From contig NZ_JAUSUT010000001.1 in NCBI RefSeq assembly GCF_030814215.1, forward strand, positions 6,510,001-6,574,000: a stretch of DNA of 64,000 nt. Direction: 5' to 3'. The position numbers and the translations under genes were made by a program. Of this stretch, positions 35,134 to 42,790 are shown piece by piece. Source of the stretch: Amycolatopsis thermophila (GTDB taxonomy: Bacteria > Actinomycetota > Actinomycetes > Mycobacteriales > Pseudonocardiaceae). Under the pieces are notes generated by a model, which was given only the letters and a program-made list of their open reading frames with translations, was not told where the DNA came from and ran no database searches. The first letter of the stretch is position 1. Each line of letters begins with the position of its first letter.

Positions 35134-37836
35134 ATGGTCGCGATCGTTGATGTAGCTGGGGTGCGTGTCCGCCCGGATCTGACCGGCTTCCGGCAGGAGT
35201 TGCGCGCCGGGTTGGCGCGGATCGACGACGACTTCCGCATCAACGTCCGCGCTGACCTCGATACGGGGGCGGCGTCGCGGGATCTGGCCGCGTGGCGGGC
35301 CCTTGAGAGCAGCCGGGGCACGATCACGCAGGAAGTCAGGATCGACCGGGACAAGCTGCGCGACGGGCTGTCTGACCTGGCCGGTGGGGTGGCCTCGTTC
35401 GGTCGGCTCGCCACGTCGGCCGCGATGGCGTCCACGCAGATCGTCAGTGCGGCCAACGCTGCAGCGACGGTCGGGCCGCTGCTGGCGTCCGCGGCGGGTG
35501 TCGGTGCGTTGCTGCCGGCCGCGATCGTGCCCGCGGTCGGCATCCTGGCCGCGGTGAAACTCGGCGCGGACGGCGCGAAGAAGGCGTTCGAGGGCACCAA
35601 GGGCACCGTCGCGGACCTCCGCAAGGAGGTGTCGTCCAGCTTCGAGAAGTCCCTCGAACCCGCCGTGCGGAACGTGAACAAGATCTTGCCCGGCCTGACG
35701 ACGGGGTTGAAGTCGACCGCGACCGCGCTCGGCGGCATCGCGACACAGGCCACGAAGGCTTTCAGCAAGCCGGAGAAGATCCGCCAGGTCAACGACCTGC
35801 TCGTCGACGGATCGCGGGTCACGCAGAATCTCGGCAAGGCGTTCACCCCGGTCGTCGAGGGCTTCGTGAACATCGCGTCGATCGGCATTCCCACGCTCGT
35901 GCAGCTCACCCGGGGCGCCGGGTCGGCCGCTGACCGGTTCCGTGACTGGACGGCGTCCGCGGAGGGCACCAAGCAGATCGAGATGTGGATCCGCGGTGGT
36001 GTCGACGCCTTCCACGAGCTGTGGGACATCGCCGGGGATGTCGTCGACATCGGTCAGGAAGTGATCGGCGTCTTCCGCGAGGCGGGGATCGGCGTCACGG
36101 GCGGGCTCGGGCCGGCCGTGACCACGGTGAAGGAGTTCGTGCAGTCCGCGGAGGGGCACGCCACGATCCGCACGCTCGCGGACACGATCAAGCTCCTGTC
36201 GGACACCGTGCAGAACACGCTGGCCTACGCGTTCGAGACGCTGGGGCCGCCGCTGCAGCACGGCCTGGAGGGGTTCCAGGACCTCGTCGAGGCGGTCGGC
36301 CCGCACCTGCCCGCTGCGATCGACCTCGTCGGCGACGCGCTCGAAGGCGCAGGCAAGATCATGTCCTTCGTCGCGGGCATCATCGACGACCTGCCCGACG
36401 GCATGGTCGACGCCGCTATCAAGGCCGGTGTCCTGTACCTGGCGTTGAAGAAGTTCGGCGGGCTGAAGATCGCGAAGTCGCTGGCGTCGTCGTTCGGTGG
36501 CCTGCCCAGCATCCTCGGCAAGGCCGAGAAGGACGTCGCGGCGTCCGGCACGCGGGCCGCGTCCGGGTTCGGCGCCAAGTTCAAGGGCGCACTGGGCAAG
36601 ATCGGGTTCGTCGCGATGGGCGCCACCATCGTCGAAGAGCTGACCAGCGGGATCTACAAGGGCCACACGAACAACTCGTTCGCGCGTGCGCTCGGCCTCG
36701 ACGATGACGACGGCGCGATCTCCGGCGCGTTCAAGCTGTTCAAGACCGGTGCCGAGGAGACGGTCAAGGCCCTGTCGAACCCGGGTCACACGATCTTCGA
36801 CGACATCATCCCGCAGATGCGGGAGTCTCTGGGACTGCTGCCCGAGGTGAAGACCTCGGTCGATCTGTTCGGCATGTCGATCGACTTCGCCAAGTTCAAG
36901 GCCGACGAAGGCGGCAAGGCGTTCGGTGACACCTTCCGCGGCATGGCCACCAGCGCGTGGGACTTCGCGAACAGCAGCACCGCCGCGGTGGGCACGGGTG
37001 TCGCAGGCATGACCGGGTCGATCTGGTCCGGCATGGGCCAGATGCAGGACTCCACACTGGCCGGCTGGGCCGGGATCGTGGGCGCCACGAACGCCGGCGG
37101 CCAGCAGATGGCCGACGCCACGCGAGCGAAGGCGCAGGCCGCGAAAGACGCGCTCGCCGGGAAAATGGTCGAGTCGATCGGCGTGGTCGGCTCCGGCTGG
37201 GCCGGCATCGTGGGGTCCTCGAACTCGGGCGCGGACGGCATGATCGGGGCCGCGCACCGGGGCGCCGGCGGCGTCCGGGGCGCGTTCTCCGATGGCGGCT
37301 GGTTCGGCATCGGGTCGGGCATCGTGTCCGGGATCGGCTCGGGGATCGCGGCCACGTCGGGTGCGCTGGCCCGCGAGGCGGCGCAGGCCGCGAAGAACGC
37401 GCTGGCCGCGGCCAAGAACGCGATCGGTATCCACTCGCCGTCCCGCGCCTTCCGCGACGAGGTCGGCAAGCAGATGATGGCCGGCTGGAAGCTCGGCGTT
37501 TCCAGCAACGAGAGGATGGTCGTCGGCGCCGTCCGGGACGTGGCCGACGAGCTGGTGTCCACCGCTCGCCGCAAGGTGACTGGTGTCGACTACGGCGCCG
37601 TGTCGCAGGCGTTGTGGGCTGCGCTGGACAGTGCGGGCGGGCGCGCGGCGGGCGCCCTCGCCGACCAGTTGCACGCGTCGGGCGGTGGGTCGCTGACGGC
37701 CGTGTACCCGACGCAGGGCGGCGGGATCGATGCGGCGGTGGAGCGGGCCCTGTCCAGCTGGTCGCTCGAGATCGACCGGCAGGGCGTGCTGTCCCTGTCC
37801 CGCCAGGCCACCCGCGACAACCTGGTTGGACGGTGA
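35134..37836 (+). CDS. Phage tail tape-measure-like protein
   Basis: 900 residues from the ATG at 35134, with GAGAGGG upstream. The N-terminal segment (VRPDLTGFRQELRAGLARIDDDFRINVRADLD) followed by long Ala/Gly/Val-rich amphipathic and hydrophobic stretches (about 85-150) is typical of actinophage tape-measure proteins. They set tail length and help DNA entry. The C-terminal third has repeated GMTGSIWSGMG, GWAGIVGATNAGG and GSGWAGIVGSSNSG units and an IHSPSRAFRDEVGKQMMAGW segment common at the end of such proteins. At 900 residues the tail would be roughly 135 nm if each residue spans 1.5 angstrom. No other tail gene is present. Confidence 0.82.
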   Translation: MVAIVDVAGVRVRPDLTGFRQELRAGLARIDDDFRINVRADLDTGAASRDLAAWRALESSRGTITQEVRIDRDKLRDGLSDLAGGVASFGRLATSAAMASTQIVSAANAAATVGPLLASAAGVGALLPAAIVPAVGILAAVKLGADGAKKAFEGTKGTVADLRKEVSSSFEKSLEPAVRNVNKILPGLTTGLKSTATALGGIATQATKAFSKPEKIRQVNDLLVDGSRVTQNLGKAFTPVVEGFVNIASIGIPTLVQLTRGAGSAADRFRDWTASAEGTKQIEMWIRGGVDAFHELWDIAGDVVDIGQEVIGVFREAGIGVTGGLGPAVTTVKEFVQSAEGHATIRTLADTIKLLSDTVQNTLAYAFETLGPPLQHGLEGFQDLVEAVGPHLPAAIDLVGDALEGAGKIMSFVAGIIDDLPDGMVDAAIKAGVLYLALKKFGGLKIAKSLASSFGGLPSILGKAEKDVAASGTRAASGFGAKFKGALGKIGFVAMGATIVEELTSGIYKGHTNNSFARALGLDDDDGAISGAFKLFKTGAEETVKALSNPGHTIFDDIIPQMRESLGLLPEVKTSVDLFGMSIDFAKFKADEGGKAFGDTFRGMATSAWDFANSSTAAVGTGVAGMTGSIWSGMGQMQDSTLAGWAGIVGATNAGGQQMADATRAKAQAAKDALAGKMVESIGVVGSGWAGIVGSSNSGADGMIGAAHRGAGGVRGAFSDGGWFGIGSGIVSGIGSGIAATSGALAREAAQAAKNALAAAKNAIGIHSPSRAFRDEVGKQMMAGWKLGVSSNERMVVGAVRDVADELVSTARRKVTGVDYGAVSQALWAALDSAGGRAAGALADQLHASGGGSLTAVYPTQGGGIDAAVERALSSWSLEIDRQGVLSLSRQATRDNLVGR

Positions 37837-38207
37837 CCCGAGGGTGACGAGCCGGGTGAACGCGCCCCGGCGGGGTGGAAACCCACCCGGCGAGTCACCT
37901 AGCCGCCTCACCCCCGGTGAGCTGCGGAAACAAGCGCAGGGTGACCAGGGTGAACGGGGTGAAAGGCCAGCGGCCGGCCAGCGGGCAGGGGAGCGGCTCG
38001 CTGTCCGGCCGCCACCGCACGAGTCCTAGGCCCCCGCGCCCCTAGCTCTAGGGGCCACCCCTAGGGCCCCACACGCCGCCTGAGCTGGGATCTAGGGCTC
38101 TAGGGGTGGCCGCTCACTTCGCTCACTTCGGTCACTTTTCGCAGGTCAACCGGAGTGGACAGCGGAAGTGACGCGCGAAGTGGAAACCCACTCCGCGCGC
38201 CACCCGA
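37837..38207. repeat. Non-coding repeat block (candidate origin or packaging site)
   Basis: About 370 bases without a gene. Seven GGTGA units occur in 37832-37961. A cluster of CTAGGG-type motifs lies at 38024-38106, including the palindrome CCCCTAG-ct-CTAGGGG (38039-38054). A 12-bp inverted repeat pairs GGCCACCCCTAG (38053) with CTAGGGGTGGCC (38100). GCTCACTTC is directly repeated at 38112 and 38121, with GGTCACTTT at 38130. This is also the region between convergent gene blocks. Confidence 0.6.
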
Positions 38208-38558
38208 TCACTCCCCCTCGACGGGCTCGAACCCACCCATCCGAGCGGCCTCGACCAGCCCCATCCCCAGCCGGTACGCCTCCGCCGGCGTCATGTCGTA
38301 CAGCCCATCGCCGAGCGTGATCGTCGGCTCCGCCGCGTCCACGTGCTGATCGATCGACACGTCCACCACCACCGGATCCCACCCGCTCACACGCGGACCC
38401 AGCTGACGCGGCACCGCACGCAGCTTCGTCATCACCACCGACACGACCGGACCCCGATGGAAGTGGTAGCGCTCCTCCGGGTCGGTCGCCTCGCAGTGCT
38501 CCTCATCGCACCACTCCGGGCACGGCTTCGTCTGCCAGAACGGCCGGCGCCCGCTCAT
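38208..38558 (-). CDS. DUF6907-like small protein
   Basis: 116 residues. The opening PFWQTKPCPEWCDEEHCEATDPEERYHFH has the CPxWC...H pattern of small proteins found in actinomycete phages and integrative elements, possibly a zinc-binding site. It continues with VVVDVSIDQHVDAAEPTITLGDGLYDMTPAEAYRLGMGLVEAA, where the last segment is the family's conserved helix. Function unknown. The start overlaps the upstream stop. Confidence 0.7.
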   Translation of the reverse strand: MSGRRPFWQTKPCPEWCDEEHCEATDPEERYHFHRGPVVSVVMTKLRAVPRQLGPRVSGWDPVVVDVSIDQHVDAAEPTITLGDGLYDMTPAEAYRLGMGLVEAARMGGFEPVEGE

Positions 38559-38833
38559 CGCGCACCCCCAGCCACCAGCTGCAGCTTGCCGCGCCGCTTC
38601 GTCCGGCGCCGCGCCGTCCCCGAGACGACGTGGAACCGCGGCCGCGCCGGCCGCGCCGGGGCGATCATCTCCAGCATCAGCTTCTCGACCGGGATGCCCT
38701 CCGCGTCGGCAACCGACTGGGTCATCCGCCCGACGAGCGTGTCGAGCTCACCACTCGGATAGGCGCAAGCAACCTGCAGCACCGCCACCAGGGCCTTGCG
38801 CCCAGGGGTGGACAGAGCAGTACCTTCATGCAT
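38555..38833 (-). CDS. Small hypothetical protein of the element
   Basis: 92 residues. A helical N-terminal half (GRKALVAVLQVACAYPSGELDTLVGRMTQSVADAEGI) is followed by a basic tail (RRRTKRRGKLQLV). The stop overlaps the next start by four bases, forming a two-gene leftward unit. The basic tail could bind nucleic acid. Family unknown. From 38834 to 39001 there is no gene; TCACCAGC-aaaagc-GCTGGTGA (38960-38981) is a hairpin that could end element transcription. Confidence 0.58.
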   Translation of the reverse strand: MHEGTALSTPGRKALVAVLQVACAYPSGELDTLVGRMTQSVADAEGIPVEKLMLEMIAPARPARPRFHVVSGTARRRTKRRGKLQLVAGGAR

Positions 38834-39001
38834 GGGTCGGAACCTCGTTTTCCGATCAAGGCCCCGGCCGGTGTTGCAGTCACCGCGTCCGGGGCCGTCC
38901 TGTCTGGACGGATTCTCCGGCCGTAGACGCCAAGGGATTAGGCCCCTGACACTCGCCGGTCACCAGCAAAAGCGCTGGTGAGCACGCCGCACATGCGTCA
39001 C

Positions 39002-39047
39002 GGACTCATAATCCCTTGGCCGCGGGTTCGAGCCCCGCCCGGCCCAC
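39002..39047 (+). repeat. Right attachment site (attR)
   Basis: Exact 46-bp copy of the tRNA 3' half at 27741-27786, from GGACTCATAATCCC to GGCCCAC. No tRNA 5' half precedes it, so it is not a tRNA gene. Confidence 0.92.
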
Positions 39048-39129
39048 CGGTTCTGACCAGGTGTTATGGGTCATTGCTTGATCCTCTTCTTGCGGCTTGT
39101 CCCTAGAAACGCTCCGCGGCTCCGACCCA

Positions 39130-39318
39130 CGCTTACGTCATGAGCCACCCGGTCAGAGCTACCTCAGTGGGACCGACAAGGCCGCACACCGCCGGGCGCA
39201 GAAAGTCATGACGCGCTTGCAGGCACAGGTCGACCGCCAGCGCGGCCCCGCTTCTTCGGGGACGCGGTCCTACGCGATCAAGGAATGGCTCAAGACCGCC
39301 GACATCGAAGATCTGCCG
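39130..39318 (+). pseudogene. Remnant of a second tyrosine integrase, N-terminal part
   Basis: The frame YLSGTDKAAHRRAQKVMTRLQAQVDRQRGPASSGTRSYAIKEWL resembles the N-terminal arm and SAM-like part of actinobacterial phage integrases (pattern A-x2-V-x-TRL-x-QVD-x2-R). It lacks a start region and stops resembling integrase at about 39318, where opposite-strand IS3 sequence begins. It probably marks an older insertion at this tRNA, disrupted by the IS. Confidence 0.5.
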
Positions 39319-39319
39319 C

Positions 39320-39590
39320 ATGGAGCAGATCCGCCACACCCGGGCTTTCGAGGCGGTGAATCCGCGCCGGGCCAGTTCGGCGGCGATGAACCGGTACCCG
39401 TCGGCCAGGTCGTCGGCGTGGATGTCGAGCGCGGCGTTGCTCAGGTGCGCGTCGTCCCTGACCCGCTGGGAGACCGGGACGATCGCCACCGGTAGTAGGC
39501 CTGCCGGGAGATGCCCGGCACCGCGCACGTCACCGCGGCCGGCACCCTGTCGGGGCGCCGGCCGCGGCCAGTTCACGGACGAGCGGGAAG
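39320..39590 (-). pseudogene. IS3-family OrfB remnant
   Basis: SQRVRDDAHLSNAALDIHADDLADGYRFIAAELARRGFTASKARVWRICS matches the N-terminal part of IS3 OrfB transposases (HADDPEFGYRFIADEL pattern). The catalytic DDE domain is missing, and the sequence just upstream is frameshifted relative to the family. Inactive. Confidence 0.7.
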
Positions 39591-39591
39591 G

Positions 39592-39879
39592 CTATTTTCC
39601 CGGCAGATTGCCCTGCGCCAGATAAGCAGCCGCTGTGCGCAGGACTTCGTTTTCCCGCTCCAGCAGCCGGCTGCGTTTACGCAGTTCCCGCAGCTCAGCG
39701 GACTCCTCACGGGTCAGGTCAGGGCGGATGCCGTCCTCGACATCAGCCGTGCGCAACCAGTTCGCCAAACACCCCTCGGAAATCCCGACGTCCTTCGCGA
39801 CCTGCGTCAATGCGACCTCGCCACGGCGGGCCACCGCGACCACGTCGTCACGGAACCCACGGGGATAGGGCTTGGGCAC
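39592..39879 (-). CDS. IS3-family OrfA (apparently intact)
   Basis: 95 residues from a GTG: PKPYPRGFRDDVVAVARRGEV, a helix-turn-helix (QVAKDVGISEGCLANWL) and a leucine-zipper-like coil (ELRELRKRSRLLERENEVLRTAAAYLAQ). The reading frame is full length for OrfA, but its partner OrfB is broken, so it should not transpose alone. 39880-40035 holds no recognisable gene. Confidence 0.75.
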   Translation of the reverse strand: MPKPYPRGFRDDVVAVARRGEVALTQVAKDVGISEGCLANWLRTADVEDGIRPDLTREESAELRELRKRSRLLERENEVLRTAAAYLAQGNLPGK

Positions 39880-40035
39880 GATGACACCCCATCGCGAGCT
39901 GGCCATGCGCTTCCTGAGCGGGTGTACAGGTGGAGTCGCGACGTGATCCGCGCCCGAGCCGCCGGGTCCGCAGTACCTTGTGGACACGAGCAGGTCTCCA
40001 CGATCGGAGGATGCTGGCCTCGTTCGTCGAAGCCG

Positions 40036-41151
40036 TCAGACGCCGATGCGCTGAGCCAGCGCTTCGCGGTGGGCGAAGGCGTCGCCGAGGAAGACCTCGG
40101 ACGAGCGGGCGCGCTTGTAGTACAGGTGCGCCGGCACCTCCCAGGTGAAGCCCATGCCGCCGTGAAACTGGATGTTCTGGTGAGCGGCGGTGACGAAGGC
40201 TTCGCTGCAGTACGCCTTGGCCAGCGACGCGGCGACGGGCAGTTCGTCGTTGTCCTGCGCCGCGGCTTCGAGCGCGTAGTAGGCCGCCGACCGGGCCGAT
40301 TCGACTTCGATGAGGACGTCGGCGGCCATGTGCTTGAGCGCCTGGAACGCGCCGATCACCTGACCGAACTGGACCCGGGTCTTCAGGTACTCGACGGACA
40401 TGTCCAGCGCGGCTTGCGCACCGCCGGTCTGTTCGGCCGCCAATGCGACCGCGGCGAAGTTCAGCACTCGCCGGAGCACGGGGCCGCCACCGCCCTCGGC
40501 CCCGATCAGCCGCGCCGGAGTCGTGTCGAACTCGACGACGGCGAGCTTTCGCGTTTCGTCGAGCGTGATCGACGGCCGCCTGGTCACCCCGGCGGCCGCC
40601 GGGTCGACGGCGAACAACGAGATGCCGCTGGCCGTGCGGGCGGGCACGATGACGAGGTTGGCGGTGAGGCCGTCGAGCACGAAGTGCTTGGCGCCGCTGA
40701 GTGTCCAGCCGTCGGGGGTGTGGGTGGCCGGCACCGTGATGCCGCTGTCGTCCCAGCGTCCGTCCTCTTCGGTCAGTGCGACGGTGGCGATCAGGCTGCC
40801 GTCGGCGATCGCGGGCAGGTACTGCTGCTTCGCTTCCTCGTCGCCTGACTCGAGCAGGGTGGTCGCCGCGAGCACGACGGTGGAGAAGAACGGCGCGCAC
40901 AGCAGGGCCCGGCCCATCTCCTCGAGCACGATGCCGAGCTCTGTCCAGCCGGCCCCTTGGCCGCCGTACTGCTCGGGGATCGCCAGGCCCTGCAAGCCGA
41001 CCTCGCGGGCCATCTGTGTCCACACGGCCGGGTCGTAGCCCTCGTCGGTGGCCATCAGGCGACGCACTTCGGATTCCGGCGACTTGTCGCGCAAGTAGTC
41101 CCGGACGAGCTCACGCAGTTGCAGCTGGTCTTCGGTGAACGATCCGAACAC
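40036..41151 (-). CDS. Acyl-CoA dehydrogenase, FadE type (subunit 1 of a pair)
   Basis: 371 residues. ACAD fold: N-terminal helices, LQGLAIPEQYGGQGAGW, flavin-domain middle, ARSAAYYALEAAAQ, and the C-terminal QFHGGMGFTWE motif followed by YYKRARSSEVFLGD. FAD-dependent alpha,beta-desaturation of an acyl-CoA. A second, divergent ACAD follows directly upstream with 10 bases between the genes. Such adjacent unlike pairs form alpha2beta2 enzymes in steroid side-chain degradation (FadE28-FadE29 style). It is the last gene of the operon. Confidence 0.92.
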   Translation of the reverse strand: MFGSFTEDQLQLRELVRDYLRDKSPESEVRRLMATDEGYDPAVWTQMAREVGLQGLAIPEQYGGQGAGWTELGIVLEEMGRALLCAPFFSTVVLAATTLLESGDEEAKQQYLPAIADGSLIATVALTEEDGRWDDSGITVPATHTPDGWTLSGAKHFVLDGLTANLVIVPARTASGISLFAVDPAAAGVTRRPSITLDETRKLAVVEFDTTPARLIGAEGGGGPVLRRVLNFAAVALAAEQTGGAQAALDMSVEYLKTRVQFGQVIGAFQALKHMAADVLIEVESARSAAYYALEAAAQDNDELPVAASLAKAYCSEAFVTAAHQNIQFHGGMGFTWEVPAHLYYKRARSSEVFLGDAFAHREALAQRIGV

Positions 41152-41161
41152 GGTGGTCCTC

Positions 41162-42385
41162 CTATTTTCCGTCCGGGCGGGCGGTGCCGCCCTTGCGCAC
41201 GTCGCGGAACGGCACGCCCCGGTCGGGTTCGTACCCCTTGGGCAGGCCGAGGATGCGCTCGCTGATGATGTTGCGCTGGATCTGGTCGGTGCCGCCGCCG
41301 ATGGAGTTGATGAACGACCACATCATCTGGTGGTCGACTTCGTAGGCGGCCTTGTCGGCGGGGTCGTAGAGCATTCCGCGCGCGCCGATGAGCCGGAACT
41401 TCAGCGCCCACGATTCGTGCAGGATGCGCGAGTTCGCCAGCTTGCCCAGCGACGCCAGCGAGGATCCGCCGCCGGCTTCGATCTCCTTCTTCGCTCGGAC
41501 CGCGTTCCAGTCGTTCACCAGCCGCCACGAGTGGATGCGCATGATGTTCTGCCGGACCGCTTCGTCGCCGAGCTTCCCGGCGGCGCGGGCCGCTTCGATC
41601 AGGTCATCGGACGCGGTGAAGATCGGCGCCCGGCCGCCTTCCCCCTGCGCGCGAGCGCCGAGCTCGAAGCCCATCGTGCGGCGTTCTTCCTTCAGCGCGG
41701 TCTGCAGGACGCGCCAGCCGTCGTTCAGTTCGCCGACGAGCGTGCCGGCGGGGATGCGGACGTCGGTGAGGAAGACCTCGTTGAAGTCAGATTCGCCGGT
41801 CATCTGCTTGATCGGGCGGACCTCGATGCCGGGGAGGTCCATCGGGATGATGAAGAAGCTGATGCCGGCGTGCTTGGGCACGTCCCAGTTCGTCCGGGCG
41901 AGCAACAGCGCGAACTGGGCCTCGTGGCCGCCGGTGGTCCAGATCTTCTGCCCGTTGACGACGAACACGTCGCCGTCACGCTCGGCGCGGGTCTGCAAAC
42001 CGGCCAGATCCGAGCCGTTGCCCGGCTCGCTGTAGAGCAGGCATCCGCGGGTCAGCTCGCCGGACAGCAGCTTCGGCAGAATGTCGCGTTTGAGCTCGGG
42101 CGAGCCGAATTCGACGATCGTGTTGCCGGCGAGCGCGGTGAAGGCGCGGGTCTCGACCGCCGCGCCGGGCGCCCCGACGGCGGCGAACTCCGCAGCCACC
42201 GTCTTCGCGTCCGCGCGGGACAGGCCGCGCCCGAACGCGTCCCGCGGCCAGGTCGGGGCGGCCCAGCCGGCCTCGACCACGCGGCGCCGCCAGTCGGCGT
42301 CGTCGGTGCCGTGCCAGTTGGCTGCCAGCCAGGCACGCACCTCATCGGCGAGCTCGCCGGTTGCCCGCTCTTGTTCGATGGTCAT
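41162..42385 (-). CDS. Acyl-CoA dehydrogenase, FadE type (subunit 2 of a pair)
   Basis: 407 residues from an ATG that overlaps the DUF35 stop by four bases. FAD- and substrate-binding motifs: LLYSEPGNGSDLAGLQTRAE, KIWTTGGHEAQF, FNEVFLTDVRIP, and the C-terminal SFINSIGGGTDQIQRNIISERILGLP, typical of long FadE-type subunits that carry the flavin contacts. It is likely the partner of the 40036 gene. The substrate is not evident; a ring- or branch-bearing acyl-CoA would fit the aldolase-like genes beside it. Confidence 0.93.
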   Translation of the reverse strand: MTIEQERATGELADEVRAWLAANWHGTDDADWRRRVVEAGWAAPTWPRDAFGRGLSRADAKTVAAEFAAVGAPGAAVETRAFTALAGNTIVEFGSPELKRDILPKLLSGELTRGCLLYSEPGNGSDLAGLQTRAERDGDVFVVNGQKIWTTGGHEAQFALLLARTNWDVPKHAGISFFIIPMDLPGIEVRPIKQMTGESDFNEVFLTDVRIPAGTLVGELNDGWRVLQTALKEERRTMGFELGARAQGEGGRAPIFTASDDLIEAARAAGKLGDEAVRQNIMRIHSWRLVNDWNAVRAKKEIEAGGGSSLASLGKLANSRILHESWALKFRLIGARGMLYDPADKAAYEVDHQMMWSFINSIGGGTDQIQRNIISERILGLPKGYEPDRGVPFRDVRKGGTARPDGK

Positions 42386-42780
42386 AGCGCGGTCCTCTCG
42401 ATCGCGGTGAAGTACGGGATGGTTTCGTCGCCGGCTTCGGCGAACGCGACTTGGACACGGAGTCCGAGGAGGTCGGCGTCCGGGTCGACGCCGTCGAGGG
42501 CGGTCCACCACCACGGGCCTTCGTCGAGCTCGACGATGCCGACGGGGTGCCGGCTGGTGGTGCCGTCGGCCTGGCGCCGGTGCACGACGGACCAGCTGAC
42601 GACGGTGCCGGTGCCGGCGGCAGGCACGTGTTCGTAGCGATCGGGATCGATGGTGGTGTCGAACTGGGGCGCGAGCAGCGTGCCCGTCTGTGTGTCGCGG
42701 ACGAGCAGGAACTGGTCCCGCGCGGTCCCGTCGAGGAAAGCCGCGGTCGCCGCGTCGCGGCGCACTGGAATTCCGAGCAT
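42382..42780 (-). CDS. OB-fold DUF35-type protein lacking the zinc-ribbon cysteines
   Basis: 132 residues. The layout matches DUF35/ChsH2-C partners of thiolase-like aldolases: an N-terminal helix, a short rubredoxin-like stretch, then an OB-fold barrel (GTGTVVSWSVVHRR, HPVGIVELDEG). The zinc-ribbon normally has two CxxC pairs, but here the corresponding segment FLLVRDTQTGTLLAPQFDT has none, so it should not bind zinc. It is directly upstream of, and probably in complex with, the thiolase-like protein. Confidence 0.78.
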   Translation of the reverse strand: MLGIPVRRDAATAAFLDGTARDQFLLVRDTQTGTLLAPQFDTTIDPDRYEHVPAAGTGTVVSWSVVHRRQADGTTSRHPVGIVELDEGPWWWTALDGVDPDADLLGLRVQVAFAEAGDETIPYFTAIERTAL

Positions 42781-42790
42781 GGTCTCCCCC

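Larger units (their letters stand above)
27741..39047. mobile_element. 11.3-kb tRNA-integrated element (phage-satellite-like or reduced prophage)
   Basis: Bounded by perfect 46-bp direct repeats, one in an intact tRNA gene and one at the far end. An integrase gene is next to attL. Content in order: integrase, repeat-rich control region, small genes, RepA-like ATPase, two small genes, IS110 insertion, terminase-small-subunit-like gene, three unknown genes, tape-measure-like gene, a repeat block, and two leftward genes. There is no large terminase, portal, capsid, lysis or conjugation gene. This fits a helper-dependent satellite, or a prophage that lost most structural genes. Confidence 0.85.

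Noticed and set aside
35074..37911. A 945-residue minus-strand open frame opposite the tape-measure-like gene
   Set aside because: Arg/Asp/Gly-rich translation typical of an antisense shadow. The plus strand has coherent phage-type protein sequence and a ribosome-binding site.
37832..38207. CRISPR array
   Set aside because: The repeats are short, unevenly spaced and of several kinds, with no spacer-repeat regularity and no cas genes.
39002..39047. A second tRNA(CAU) gene
   Set aside because: Only the 3' half is present, with no acceptor 5' strand or D-arm. It is the attR copy.
27741..39047. Conjugative actinomycete element (AICE)
   Set aside because: No TraB/FtsK-like transfer protein, Spd or NUDIX genes are present. 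Phage-type genes (terS-like, tape measure) point away from conjugation.
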